A stretch of DNA of 64,000 bases from Chaetoderma sp. LZ-2023a (Eukaryota; Mollusca; Caudofoveata; Chaetodermatida; Chaetodermatidae): positions 81,441,786 to 81,505,785 of the forward strand of contig CM067367.1 in the NCBI GenBank assembly GCA_034401795.1. The letters run 5' to 3'. A program made the position numbers and the translations under genes. Below, in pieces: positions 21,505 through 35,400 of this stretch. The notes under the pieces are model-generated. The model saw only the letters and a program-made list of their open reading frames with translations. It ran no database searches and was not told where the DNA came from. Position 1 is the stretch's first letter; each line of letters begins with the position of its first letter.

Positions 21505-22418
21505 GTGTGGAAAATCCGACGCTGACGCAGTCGGACACACTTCACGGAGGAACTCCTTTAAAAAAGGCGTGCAAACCCCTATACAAATTCGGGTGAAATA
21601 GCAGGCTTTATTAACAGTATATGAATAACAATACAAACTTAACATATCAAAACAGTGCAAGCTAAAATACTATATTACCATATACCACACCCATGACATA
21701 ACCACTTAGACAACAATTAATAAAGAGCTGATAACATAATATAATTCAACAACGCCATTACTATTTACTCACCGTATAGTAGTAGGCCCAAATGGCGAGC
21801 ATAGTTACCCAACACGTGGTACAGCGACTCATCAATGATTAGCAGTAAGTTACTGCTACTCATTGATGCCATTGAGCCGATTCATGACCGACAGTCTCAG
21901 TAGATCATATGTAGTTTAACGTAGCACACCACATAGTATTAGGCCCAAAAGTAGCGAGGTGACTCGTCAATAAATAACCAAAGGGCACTCATTGACGCCA
22001 ATTAGCCGATTCTTAAATACCGGGCGGGCGTAGTAGCCTGTATGTCGTATAATGCACACAGCAAAAGTATACAAACCATGACTACATAGATGGCGCTTTG
22101 GGTTCACATTCTAAATTTACTTCATTGTAAGTGTTTGCAAATTACCCTGAAACAAATACACCTACAGTAAACATTTACAACAGGATGCTAATTGTATATA
22201 TGTAAGATGTAATACTCTGTTAACCTAATGAACTAGAAAGTTGGATCACCTCCAGAATATTGACGCGATGCTCATTTGATATTTAAATATACCGATTCCC
22301 AAGGTTAGGTTATTCGACAAAATTATCATCTCCTAAGACATTAAAATTGTAAAATAAAGTCAATTAAAAAAAATAAAATACCATATATCAATATACAATA
22401 AGCAGCGAGTGTGCTAGC

Positions 22419-25400
22419 TTATACAAGTTCTGCCTCTGCCAGTATTAGATAACCGTGTTCAATTGTTACTAGGCCAGTTTTGCACCATGTATCTTTGAAT
22501 CTACTTTCTTTTCCATGTTCCACTAGCCTGTATAATTCACAATGAATGTAGTTTATCAACAATGATCGAAATATAGCTTGTATGGCGCTTTGGTGGTTGT
22601 TTCCTGTTTTATCTCTGGCCGCTGAACACCGATGCTTCCAAATGGCCCACGCTCCTACATATAACAGGGTTACTAACAATTATTTCTCCTTACTATTAAT
22701 GATCCGTCCAATAGTTGAGCAATTTTTGAAGATAATTGTTTCAGCAATTAATTTCACATATTTGACTCAAATTTAGGAAGAAGCATATTGATATATACCC
22801 AAAAGCCTGTGGCTATACAACACTGTGTAAACAGATGGCCTATTATTTCCTCCTCGGTATTACCTAATAAGCACCGGTCTATACTTGTTATTTTGTACAT
22901 ATAAGTCAGATGGCGACCCATAGCCTTCGATGGAGTAATCGCCATGCCAGGTCCCGTGTGTTTGCTGGTAGACAATGTAGATGTATTGTTTTCCACGCAA
23001 TTTTTCCAGTTCTGTGGCGTGCATCCTAAATTGTTCCAATGACTAACTGCAAGAGGAGACTGTCTCCGACTTTGCATTAGAATTCCATACCAGTCTCCAG
23101 ATGCCATGTGGTATTTTATATGCGCTTACTTAAATACTAATGTTGGTTGCAACAAATCTCTGTTGCCACATGCTTTCGGAAATTTGAACCATTTACCAGG
23201 TATTGCATTCTTTAGTCTAATAAATAAGCGTTGGGCATCAATATACCTCATTGATGTTGCGCTTGCTACATCCTGCATCGCAATCCATTTGCGAGATTTT
23301 GGATTTACTAAATCACGTAAATATTGAATGCCATTTTTGTGGATAGAGGGCAAATATAATACATCATCATTACCACGAATCAACTCGTTGCCCCAAAGAC
23401 GTTGCTCTAAGGCATCTTCCTAACAATTGGGTTGTGCCATTGATTGTGCAAATAATTTTAAGGCTTCGAGGTGTTCTTTATATACATTTGGTATCTTTTG
23501 ATGATTAGGTGGCAGTTTATTGCACATAAATAAACATTCTACTGGAAATGGGTCTACGTACCTTTAGAGAAGTGCCCTTGAAACACTTGACCAAGATGAG
23601 TTTGAAGTGAGTAACTTATTCAAGAAATTCAATTTTAAAGAGGCACACTTTGCTGAAACATTAACCAAATCCAGGCCTCCGGCATGCTGTTCATTGGTGA
23701 GGATTGACAGTAATACTAAATGGGCTTTGTCCTCCCATAAGAAGGACAAAAGTAACGTGCTGATCCTTGACTCTACTGATTTGGGCATATGAACTACAGA
23801 AGCGGTATACCACAGTCCAGATAAAACTAAATTATTAAGGACAAATGTCCTGCCCAAGACATTTAGGCGACGTCGTTTCCAATTTAGTAATGCACATTTT
23901 AGCTCGGATAGCCTTTCTTCCCAGTTTAGTAATACATTCTCTACTAAAGTAAATATACACAATTTGTATGACATCATTTCACCAGTTAATATCCATCACA
24001 TTGTCAGTTCTGCTCTTCCAATCGCCCACAAATAAGCCCTTAGATTTGTTTTTATTGACTTTAAGCCCTGCTGCCTTTTGAAAATCTGTTAATACTCCAT
24101 TTAAAATTCTAAAATCCGTATTTTTACCCGCAAACACAGTCGTATCATCAGCATATTGAGAAACCTTTAGTGGCCTTTACGCCACGTATGCATATGCCTT
24201 GAAAGTCATTGCGTTGCCTCAATGTGGCCCCCAACGATTCCATAGCTAGGACGAATAGAAGCGGGGACAGTGAGCAACCCTGTCTGACACCTAGTTCCAA
24301 TACTACAGGTTCAGATAGATGAGTATTTACTAAATAGCAGCTTGTTATATCAGTATATAACATATTTACCCATTTAATAAATTTTGAACCAAAGCCAATA
24401 TGGTCTAACGACTTAAACAAGAAATCCCATTCTAGTCTGTCAAACGCCTTCTCGTTATCAAGTGCTATTATTGCTGCTGGGATACACTCCTTTTCAACTA
24501 ATTGAATAAGGTCCCGTATAAGCAAAGTGTTGTTTAATATTGATCTTCCTGGCACAGAGCAGGTTTTATCATCATCAATGACTTCGCCTGTGACTGCGCC
24601 AAGTTTTAATGTTTGTGCCCAAGTAATACTCTTATAATCTACACAGAGTAGAGAGATTGGTCTATGATTCTGAATTTTATTTGTGTCACCCCTCCTGTAT
24701 ATAAGCCCAACATATGCTTAGGCCATCGAAGAAGGGAGATGCCCTTGCGTAAAAATGCTGGTTGTTATTTCTTCTAATACTGGCTCAAATATTTGCCAGA
24801 ATGTTTGATAAAATTCAACCGGAAGTCCGTCGATTCAAGGAGACATTTCTAGCTTCATACCATTGAGAGATTTTGTCAAATCATCAATTGTTATTGATTG
24901 GTCACAACTTTCGCGACATGAATCTGGAAGTCTTTTCATTATATCAGCTAAAACATCTCTAGTTGCAGTTTCATCGCTTCCCTCAGATTTATACAATGAT
25001 TTGTAAAATTCGGATACTGTTTCCATCATTTCTACATTTGAGCACACTGATACTCCATCATTAGTCTTCAGTGAGCGCATTACTTTCTCTATACCTCTTG
25101 CTTTTTCCAAGTTACAAAAGCAACGTGTAGGCTTTTCGCCGTCGGTGTGCATTTGCACTCTTGACCTTATTTTGGCGCCATTAAACTGATATTGCTCTAT
25201 TCCATTTGGTCCACCTTTTAATTTAACTAATAGTCCGTAATAATTATATTCCCCATCATTCACTTTCTTATTAATTTTACACAACGACCTCTGAAGCGCC
25301 TTTTTACGCTTTCGTATTTCACGTGCTTTCCTAATGGAATACTGCCTTGAAATATATTTCAGGTCTGATTTAGCATCTTCCCACCAATCTGTTATACATT

Positions 25401-26261
25401 CATACGAACCTCTTCCTTCATCCCAATGCCTCCAACAACTTTCCACACATTTGCGATAGCAACTATCTCGTAGAAATGCTACATTAAGTTTCCAAAATCC
25501 ATCTCCTCGGTTGACTCAGTCAGCATTGTCTAATGTGATGGAACACATATTGTGATCAGAGAAAGTTACTGGTTTTATGTTCGTTTTACACATGTAACCT
25601 TTCAGTGATCGCTCTACATAGATCCTGTCTAACCTTGAAGCTTACCTTCCATCGGTTGAAAACCAAGTAAATTCCCGGCCTACTGGATTTTCAATCCGAT
25701 AAGTGTCTACCAAGCTTTTATTTTCACAAATATGTTTCAAAATAGTATGCGATGTGTCATTAAAATTAGACCTAGAGTTTGTGTCTTTAGCCTCATCTAA
25801 TATGCAATTAAAGTCACCGCCCATAATTAGGTTTTCAGGCGTTCTGTCTTGAATTATTGTGGAAACATCATTTAGAAATTTATGGCGCAATTGATGAGAG
25901 GTAGGTGCATAAAGGCACATCACATTTAAACTTGTGTTTAGTACATCAATTGATACACACATCCATCGTCCATTTGTATCTGATGACGACGATATAACGT
26001 CAACGTAGTTGAGACAGCGGGGCAGGATAAGAAGGCCACTCCCGCACTATCATCTTGTGATAAAGAATAAAAAATCTGCCCTTTTGAAGTATCTTTTAGA
26101 GATTCATACACTTCAGTTTTTTTAATTGTGGTATCTTGTAGAGAAGCAATATCAACTCTCTCATTTGCTAATTCTTCAAGCAAGTGGCGCTGCTTGGATT
26201 CGCTATTTAATCCTCTGCAATTGATAATCATAATTTGTAAAATTATTTTTACAACCGCCAT
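22419..26261 (-). pseudogene. Non-LTR ORF2, copy 1 (endonuclease-reverse transcriptase)
   Basis: Starts MAVVKIILQIMIINCRGLNS (endonuclease motif N.RGL). Endonuclease blocks follow: LQDTTIKKTEVY, VMCLYAPTSHQLR, ENLIMGGDFNCILD and FSDHNM (about 25,555). The RT part shows LNGMKLEMSP, IIALDNEKAFDRLEWDFLF, GVRQGCSLSPLLFVLAMESL and YADDTTVFAG in a shifted frame. The C-terminus has ITSIDRCLLGNTEEEIIGHL and AIWKHRC (zinc-like domain). At least eight stops or frameshifts are visible, at 25,640, 25,445 and 24,835 among others. It would copy element RNA at a nicked target; this copy cannot. Confidence 0.88.
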
Positions 26262-26446
26262 CATTAGATTAACTTGATTTGTTTTTTTAGCTCGTGTCTT
26301 AGACCTGTTACCTAATTTTCTTGCGAATTCAATGTTTCCTAATTCTACCACAGTCAAATATTCATATTTGGAAATATCAGAATCATGGCGCAGTAGACGA
26401 TATTTCACGCCTCTTGCCGTTACATATGACACTAACCCTTCACCCC

Positions 26447-27600
26447 CTACGATCGGTACATTACCATTTCATCTTTCATCTGTGAACTCTGTGTTTGAAT
26501 GGACACATCTGATTCTGTAACTGGCATTGTATCATCATCCATACCATTTACTTCATTCTCAGATTCTGAGCTATTGTCTTCTTTATGACGCTTATTGCTA
26601 CTTAAGTTACATTTAGCAGGAGCGTTATTTACAATATCTTCAAGCTGACTTAAATCAAGTTGGTTTAGCGGAAAATCGACTGAACTTTCCGTCTTCTGAG
26701 TCCTAAACTTATCCTGTCCTAATTTTAATTCATCTTCTAAGAAATTGTAAACTGGCTCTTCTGTAAGATCATCATTTTTCTGCGTGTCTTTTACAGCCAC
26801 GTTTGGCTCCACTGCATTTTGAGTATTTTCTTGACTAAAGGTTATACCATCCTCTAATACTTGAATTTCATCAACTGCAGTTACTTTAACAGGATTTGAT
26901 GATTTGTGTGTGTAATTCTCAGTGGCATGAACCACAACAACAGCTTTCGTAGCGATTGCTTCAGAAGCATTTCTCTCAGTTGCATCCTTTAATGGGCGCG
27001 TATCTCCTGATACTGAGGGCTTGTTTTGATTTTTTGGACAGCGCCATTTAAAATGGTCAACTGAACCACAGAGCAAACATTTGTTTCGATTGGGACAATC
27101 TGTTGCCAAATGGTCAGTACTTAGGCAGATCTATACCATAAGGGCAGGACAAAGCTGTCATCAAGCGTCAATCTGCTTAGTAAAGGGCTATCCCCTGTAT
27201 CAAACCAGATGTGTCTTACCCCGCTTTCTAGCATTCTGTCAACGGGGTACGTTTCCCGTTCAATCTTTTGCACTTTGCCATACTTCTTGAGCTCATTCAT
27301 GATTCTGTCATCTGGAATTTATAGTGGAACTTGCATCTTCACTAGCAACCTATCTGACTCGATTTCCTCTACATTACAAACTACGCCTTTTACAATAAGA
27401 ACATCTTCTAGAAGCTTTTCCTTGACTCACTCATTTGACACTGTTACATTCCATACAGTTGTAGTACCATTTAGAAGCCTCTACAAAGCTGCAGGTCCCG
27501 CGCCAACGACGTCCTTTAACCCATGATACACGTCGATAGTAGTGACACACCACCACTTAGTTGTTATTTTAAGGCGTATGGTACGCTTATAGGGTGCCAT
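26447..27600 (-). pseudogene. Non-LTR ORF1, copy 1 (CCHC zinc-knuckle protein)
   Basis: ORF1 of the copy 1 element, a nucleic-acid chaperone-like protein that packages the element's RNA. It starts MAPYKRTIRLKITTKWW, continues in broken frames, then shows two knuckles: CLSTDHLATDC (first Cys of the pair altered) and CLLCGSVDHFKWRC (complete C-x2-C-x4-H-x4-C). An acidic Ser/Glu-rich tail follows (SSESENEVNGMDDD). A stop at 26,447 and a frameshift put the last part of ORF1 (MSYVTARGVKYRLLRHDSDI...) in the same frame as ORF2, unlike copy 2. Confidence 0.82.
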
Positions 27601-28282
27601 GGTGTTTTGTAAAAAGAGGAAACCCATACTACTACAATATATAATGCAAATATATAACACCAAGACGTTGGGGAAAGAGCTAAACACAAAATAAATAGTG
27701 CCCCATTGTGAAACCCTGACGTCTACCATCAAATCTACGACTAGAGAGTACAGTCGCATATTTGTTAGTATGATCTACTTATTAAGTGGTGCTCTAACAC
27801 CTAACCGATTAAAGTGGTTTCTGAATGCATACTAACATATTACAGTCATATATGTGTTAGTCTGTTCGAGTTGACCGGGGACAGCCAGCAGACTATACAG
27901 ATTCATATAGTCAAAGTACTAGGTTTGCGCTTACAAATGACAAAGGAATTAAATCTACTCACTCAAGCAGTCTTGCCAAATATAATGAGCTAGCCAACAA
28001 ACTATAGAAATAGCATACTGGCGCGGGGAGAATTGTATTGCATTGATCACAGTAAGAGGGGCCCTATTAAATGGCGGAAACCGCCAGCTAAGAGGAGTGC
28101 CTTGAGAAAATGGAGACACAAAATCCGCTCCAACCAAGACAACAATTTACAAATTAAACATACAGTTTGAAAGGAAATAGGAATACGAAATATGTGCACA
28201 AAATTTATCTACAAAATCGTGCTAGAAACTAGCAAATTCTGGCAGCAATTGCAGAGCTAAATACACGTGTGCGTTTACTTCG

Positions 28283-28360
<78 letters not shown>

Positions 28361-28435
28361 GCTACTACTACTACTACTACCTACCTACTACTACTACTAC
28401 TACAACTACAACTACAACTACAACTACAACTACTT

Positions 28436-28497
<62 letters not shown>

Positions 28498-28500
28498 GTT
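28283..28500. repeat. (CTA)n / (CAACTA)n microsatellite
   Basis: CTA array with a CAACTA hexanucleotide block (28,400-28,435). It starts a few bases beyond the 5' end of non-LTR copy 1. Weaker ACTACT-rich sequence continues to about 28,600. Confidence 0.96.
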
Positions 28501-28689
28501 ATGGTTACTACTAGTCCTGCTGCTACTATAACTACCACAACTGGAACCACTGTCACCCCTACTACTTCTACTGTTACAACCACCATTACTGTAGCTGCTG
28601 CTATTGTTAACATAAACACCTTTCCTACACGTGATGCAGGTGTAGTTGTCGCTACTGCCAAGCTAGACACAACACGTGCCTCTATTTAA

Positions 28690-30600
28690 TTTCACAACGA
28701 AGCAAACAGTTCAGAAAATAAAAGACATTATTTTAGAAATACAAAACGGCAATATTGGGGAAAATATAAATGTAGCAAACTAGCAACCTCTTTAGAGAGT
28801 GCTGAAAAGACAATTGGCTACACAAAGAAATATCTAGAGAAACACAAGGATACCATTAAGCCTTGGTGTCACGTGCGGTAAGGATACCGCAAAGCAAAAA
28901 GAGTTACAACATAAAACAAACAGACATAAGTAGAGATAGATTACAAAAGGCCAGTCGACGCTATAAAATAACAATTGAAAATACGCACAGGATACGCGTC
29001 AACAGCTACATACCACTTTACGTAAGCTACATAAGGGAGATTGTAAAGCATTTTGCAAACTCTATAGAAAAGCATTTTGGAAACTCTTTAACACCACCTC
29101 CTAAAAGACCAAAGAAACTAATAAAATAGGCCTCGAAACCCTCTTTCAGCATTTAAAAAAAGCTAATAAGCGGGATGGGGACACGATGCAGACGCCGATG
29201 TAACATAGATGACGTATGTGACCAACCGTGCGGAACTTGACAGACCAATCACAAGAAAGTAAATTTGGGATGGTATAAGAAAATTAGCAAATGGGAAAAG
29301 GGCAGGGGTGGATAATATAGGCAATGGGTATAGTAAATGTTCGGCAGAAAGTATGATCGCAGTTTATGAGATCTTGTTTAATAATATCTTTGACAATGTG
29401 CCAAATGCATAGCTTATATTAAAAATCATCCCTGTATACCAAAATAAAGGTAATCCACCAGACCCAGGAAATTATCGTCCAACTACATTTAGTTTCCTTG
29501 GACAATTATTTACATCAATTCTAAACGAAGGCTATGCAGAATCATATGAAATTATGGCAAAACGCGATTTAGGAAACAAAGAGCGGCACAAGACAACATA
29601 CTTTCCTTGTATTTAATTAAAGATTTACCCACCCCCCACCCCCGCACCAACTCAAGAAAACGCTGTACTGTTGCCATGTAGATTTTAAGCGGGTGTTCGA
29701 CACGGTATGTAGAACTGGTCTGTGGTACAAGCTAATTAAAAGCAATATAACAGGAAAATGCTTCAAAATTGTACGTAATATGTATAAATCTATTGAATCT
29801 TTTGCTAGCTTGATACATTGCGATTCAGACCGCATGATTAGGAATACTGGGGTACGGCAAGGCGAGAATCTCTCACCTTCCCTTTTTTATTTTCTTAAAC
29901 GACTTGGAGGAATATCTACACGACAATGAATCTGTTGGTCCTACTCTAGTAATGGCATGCCAGAGGAGAATCTAAATCTGCGTATATGCATCGCCATACT
30001 GGTATGTGCCGACGACAAATAAGCTACATATAAATACAACAAAAACAAAGTAATGATAATGCCCAAGAGAAAATTAAACAACCCACCTAAGTCCTTAATG
30101 GGAGGGCAGGAACTTGAAATAGTCGATGACTACATCTATCTCGGAATACAAATGAAATCAACTGGCTCGTTTTCAAGCTGCAAAATTCGAAACTGTAAAC
30201 AGGGAATAAAAACGATGTATGCATTAATCACGAAGGTTAAAGAACACGATATCCCAATTGATCTACAGATTGTACTTTTTTGAACCAATGGTTGTGCCTA
30301 TTCTTTTGTATTGATAAGCAATATGGGGCTTCGAAAACACTAACATAATAGACTCGTGTCAATTGAAATTCTTTAACTGTATACTTAATCTAATGAAAAG
30401 CACACCTAATTTCATGGTGTATAGAGGAGTAGGAAGAATGCCACCTGGCATCCAAATACAATGTAACATGGTATGAATTTTGGCCGGGTTAGTAAATGGA
30501 GTGCATGGGAAATTATCGGAAAGGATTAGCTTCACGTGTCTGTATCGTATGTCAAGAACCACAATTCGTGTTAAATGGATGGAATAAGGGAAAGCCATTC
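28690..30600 (+). pseudogene. Non-LTR reverse transcriptase fragment, sister of the 9.1-10.6 kb copy
   Basis: From 29,300 the frames read in order: a stretch ending with CSAE.M...YE.LFNNIFDNVP, then IPVYQNKGNPPDPGNYRP (about 29,420-29,480, RT motif 1), DTVCRTGLWYKLIKSNITGK, GVRQGENLSPSLF (RT palm), NTTKTKVMIMPKRKLNN, YIYLGIQMKSTGSFSSCK and TPNFMVYRGVGRMPP. The YADD region is damaged (CADDK near 30,010). Stops occur about every 250 bp. The stretch 28,690-29,290 has no clear match and is included only by position. Inactive. Confidence 0.8.
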
Positions 30601-30680
30601 TTGATACGTCTAGTCAAATTAGGGTCAAAATATGCAACACCTTCCTGTATAGTTGTTTTGAAATTGAACTTTCTAAATCA
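30600..30680 (-). mobile_element. Family A fragment
   Basis: CTAGTCAAATTAGGGTCAAAATATGCAACACCTTCCTGTATAG corresponds to one stem arm of family A. It is truncated on both sides. Confidence 0.55.
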
Positions 30681-30813
30681 TGACGATCATTTTCAAGATA
30701 GAGTTTTCATCATGGTGATGCATTGCGTTTTTGACATGACTGACCACCCATACACCACACTCGAGTGCGCAATAGTTTCGAATTTGTTCAATCCTTTTAA
30801 AATCCCGATAGTG

Positions 30814-30842
30814 TTAGGGTTAGGGTTAGGGTTAAGGTTAGG
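30814..30842 (+). repeat. Interstitial telomere-like repeat (TTAGGG)n
   Basis: Three perfect TTAGGG units followed by TTAAGG and TTAGG. TTAGGG is the telomere repeat of most animals other than arthropods and nematodes. The tract is too short to be a telomere. Confidence 0.9.
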
Positions 30843-31009
30843 AAACCGCGTATTTATCGCATACACAAGGTTTTTATCCCGTTTATTATTTTTCGAGCAC
30901 ACGTGTAATATTCAACGAAATATTTTCATTTGCTCTTGGACATGCGAACCTACCTAAATTGACCATGTAAAACAATGACTGATGCGCGCGGTAACATAAA
31001 TATAATTGT

Positions 31010-31165
31010 ACAATCATCTGATATGAAGGGAGGTCGGCCTGTTATTGCAACAGCACCCGGTCAAATTCGCCTTAAGATACCCAACAGCTCATATGTATAG
31101 CTTTCTGGAAATGGATAGTCAGGGAGTTCAGATCGAGATCTTGTAGTATCCAAGTTTTATTCCGG
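31010..31165 (-). mobile_element. Family A fragment
   Basis: GCAACAGCACCCGGTCAAATTCGCC, CCAACAGCTCATATGTATAG, CTTTCTGGAAATGGATAGTC. Half element, reverse orientation. Confidence 0.6.
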
Positions 31166-31871
31166 ATTTACCTCTCTTGTTGTATATACGTGCGTGCGTA
31201 GTGTTTGTTTTCTACGAATGCACATAAGGACCATCAGGGTTTTCTTTCGACGTTAAGACGAAATAGCTCCTTCAAGGACATGAACTCACGTGCCCAATCC
31301 AAACACGGCCATAGTTTTTATATATGGTAGAAATGCCTAGACAACTTTAGCATGCTTAGATCTACGAATTGTATTGTATGGCATTATTCATCCCATAGGT
31401 AATATGCTATATACTGGTGAAAACTGCATAAATAATATGCTCAAGCCATGTTTAAACTGTATAATCCCGTCTTTACAAAAGTTGTTATGCTGTTGAAGGG
31501 TGTGTGAATATAGCGCTAAATATAATTGCACTGTATTATTCATAAGATTATGTATTTAGATAAGTGTACAGCATACTAATTTAATTGCTAATATGTATGA
31601 GGTATAAATGTACATTCAAGGGTCTATGGCTTATTGTGAAATAAATCAACCATCTATTGATTCAAACGCGAATAGACTGGCCGAAACGCAATACGTGATA
31701 AAAATTAATCTGTTGTTGTAAGTCTTGTTATTTATGAAATATATTTATAAATTGTACTGAAACACCAACAATCAATGGTCAGTTAAAATTTTATAAAGTC
31801 TGACGTAGCCAGACATTGTATTTGCCACTATATTTGTCTGCACAACGAGTAGAAGTTATCGGGACAATGAT
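31166..31871. other. AT-rich spacer, nothing recognised
   Basis: No open frame above 60 codons and no clear repeat. It lies between a family A fragment and the 3' end of the second two-ORF LINE. Confidence 0.4.
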
Positions 31872-32418
31872 GTGTTACTATTCAATCCAGGTATGGTAGT
31901 AGGTCCATGGGGCGAGTGCAACTGTCCAACAATTGGAAAGTGGCTCTGCAATCAATACCAAGAAGTCAATCATTGACGTCAGTGGGCTGACTCTTTAAAG
32001 ATCAGCGGGCGTAGTAGCATTTGGGTAGTATAACATATATAGTCGGCGGGAAAATTACAAAAACAGAGATGGCGCTTTTGTTTACATGTTCGATTTCCTT
32101 TATTGTAAGTTTTTGTAAATTACCCGAGAAAAATAACCCTATAAAACCATGTGCAAGTTTCTAAAAGTACCCGGAAGTATTTTTTAATTCAATGGCAACT
32201 TATTTTATCGATTGATTATTAACTTACCCCAGTCTGTGTATTTGTTAACATGAAGTATTAAACATAACAATATCAAAATGCAGACTGAAATGAATTACAA
32301 GACACAGATTAATTAAAAGACACATATAAAATAGTTGTAGTAATTGAATGATTTACGCTAGTGCAGGCTCATTTATTTTTACAGTTCCCAACTTTATTGA
32401 AACTATGTTTGTTTTGCA

Positions 32419-35400
32419 CTATATGTCCGTGAATACGTTTTCTTTACCGTCCTGTTTTAATCTAAAATATTCGCAAGGAGTATGATGCAGCAGCAATGAA
32501 CGAAAGATTGCCTTTATTGCTCTAATGTGATTGTCCATAGATGGATTTTTTGCATGAGCACACCGATGTTTCCAAATGGCCACACACCTATGGTTAGCAT
32601 TGTTATTAAAAAAAGTATTTTCATACTTTGCGATATTTTCACCGCTTGATCCAAATTCTCTAAATAACACTACATGTGTTTCTAGAACAATGGGATTAGC
32701 TCCAAATTGTGCCAAGATTTGGCTGATATACTCCCAAAAGTGTGACGATATTGGACATTCTGCAAATAGAAGCTCGATTGTTTCCTCATCCATTTGACAT
32801 AAGTAACACCTATTAGAAGTCGTTATATTGCACTTGTATGTCACGTGTCTGACCCATAGTCGTCGATGTAGTAATCGCCACAATAAATTACGAGCCATAT
32901 TTGGTATGTAAAGAAAATGTAAGATTTTCCATATATTTTTCCAACTGGATGGTTTATAGCTTGAGTCATCCCATCTCTTAATTTCTATGGGAGGTGCTAC
33001 TTGTTTTCGTCTCATAACGTGGTGCCATTCCTTGGATCTCATTTTATATTTTAACATCTCATCATCAAGAACTAGTGCAGGTTGCGGACACCAACTATTA
33101 TGATTTACATTTGGCAGACGAAACCATTCAATTGGTACAGCATGTTTTATTTTATTTAATAACCGCTGGACATCTATATGCCTCATATGTGTTTTTCTAG
33201 CTACTTCTTGCATTGAAATCCATCTACGTGTTTGGGGGTATATCATAACAGACACAGGTGCAATGCCATTCTTTTGCAAAGGACGGTAGATAAAGTACTG
33301 TATTGTTATAACATATTACTATTGCCCCACAATTGCTGTTCTAGTACTTCCTTCCAGTACGGAGGTGGAGGCATGTCTATGTCAAATATTTCTAACTTAA
33401 CTCCTTAACTTGATCTTTAAACACATCTAGTATCATTCGGCTATTCGGAGGTGGCTTCTTTGAGGTAAAAACACACTCCGTCAGAAATGGTTCTACACTT
33501 CTCTCCATGAGGGCTCGTGAAACACACGTCGCATCTGATGTAATAAGATCGTTTAGCCTTAAGGAAACACATTTCACTTTGATGTCAATTAAATCAAGTC
33601 CTCCTTCTAACTTAGCATTATTGAGAACACGATGGGAAACTAAATAACTTTTCATCCCATATGAATGACAATATCAACCTCCTTTTCTACATGTGTTGAC
33701 ATGTGTACAACAGATGCTGTATACCATAGCCCAGATAATATCAAGTTGTTGACAACAAACACTCTACCAAATATTGAAAGACGACGACGCGTCCACTTTG
33801 CTAATATTCTCTTAAACTTAGATATTCGTTCATCCAAATGTTGTGTTGCGTTTGGCTTCCTGCTAAAATAGATGCCTAAAATCCTAATGGTATCATTAGA
33901 CCAATTGATTTCAAGTGGCATGTCATTCCGCTCTTTCCATGGCCACAAAAATAATCCTTTGGATTTTCCTTTGTTGATTTTCAAACCAGACGCATTTTGG
34001 AACTTTTCTAGTACTTGGTTTAAAATTGTAAAATTGTTTGAACTAGCAAACACTGTTGTGTCATCAGCATGTTGTAACAACTTAAGTGGTCTTTCTATGC
34101 CACGAATACATATGCCTTGAAAGTTATTATTTTGCCTCAATGCTATGCCAAGGGATTCCATAACAATAACAATTACTAATTGCGATAGAGAGCACCCCTG
34201 TCTAACACCACGTTCTAAGACAATTTCCCTGGATAATTGATTGCTCACTAAATAGCTACTGTTGATATCCGTATATAAAATCTGAACCCATTTAATAAAG
34301 GTTGTGCCTAAACCAAACGATTGCAACGAATTAAAAAGAAAATCCCATTCCATACGGTCAAATGCCATTTCGTTGTCTAAGGCAATCACAGCTGAAGGGA
34401 TGCTATCCTTCTCAGCCAATTGTATAAGGTCTGTTATTAACATGGTATTGGTTAAAATTATCCTCCTAAGTACAGCACATGTCTGCTCTGTTCCAATAAT
34501 GTCTCCTAAAACACTACCAAGTTTCAATGCTAGTGCTCTGGATATCATTATGTAGTCTACACATAGTAGAGAAATTAGTCTGTCATTCTGAATTAGACGT
34601 CTGCCATTTCGTGTATACATTCGTCTTACATATGCCCTAGCCACAGCTGGTGGTAAACGCCCTTTCTAAAAGATTTCAGTGGCTAACTCTTCCAGTATCG
34701 GGCCTACATGGTGCCAACAGTTTTGGTTAAATTCAACTGGAAGGCCATCACACCCAGGTGATTTTTCTAGTTTTATACCTTTAAGGGATTTAGTTAAATC
34801 TTCTAGTGTTAAGGGTTGATCACAGAATTCACTGCCTGTATCTGACACTTATTTGTCTATATTTGCTATCAAACACAGTTTTGCATCTTCATCAATTCTC
34901 TCTGACTTGTACAATGACTCAGAGTAATTGTACAATAGTACTATTTTCATGTCATTGTTGGTAAAGATGGTTGAACCATCCGACATGTTTAATGAGCACA
35001 TTACCTTATCGATTGCCCGTGCTTTTTCTAATGTGCAAAAATATCAGTTTGGCTTTTCCCCTGCTGCATGCATATGGGCTCTTGCTCTAATTACTGCGCC
35101 CTCAATCTCATACTGTTCTATATCTCGTATGTTACTTTTAATTTTAACCAGTAATTCATAATAATTATCTTCACCGTTATTTACTTCAGCATTAATTTTC
35201 ATCAGTGATCGATGAAATGTTTTCTTGCGTGTGCATATTTCCCGTGCTTTTCCAATAGCATACTGTCGGGAAACGTACTTTAAATCCAGCTTCACATTAT
35301 CCCACCATTGCAATGTGCTATTATATGATGCTTTGCTATTAATCCAATGCTGCCAACAACTCTCTATATTATTCTTATACAATTCTTCTCACAACTCTGT

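Larger units (their letters stand above)
21757..28274 (-). mobile_element. Two-ORF non-LTR retrotransposon, copy 1 (L1/Tx1-like)
   Basis: A nearly full-length element of about 6.5 kb that aligns in order with 31,872-38,236 from its 5' UTR (GCTCTGCAATTGCTGCC, TTTCTAGC, TTGGTTGGAGCGGATTTTGTG read on the minus strand) to its 3' UTR (TACTACGCCCGC, GCGCCATC). It contains ORF1 with CCHC knuckles and ORF2 with endonuclease, RT and C-terminal zinc domain. Many stops and frameshifts make it inactive, though the YADD catalytic box of the RT survives (about 24,145). The 3' UTR holds an internal near-tandem duplication (21,778-21,885 and 21,935-22,015). Domain order and sequence style point to the L1 group, Tx1 branch; a site-specific target was not identified. 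Confidence 0.88.

Noticed and set aside
30814-30842. Chromosome end
   Set aside because: The tract is 29 bp and flanked by more than 30 kb of sequence on both sides.
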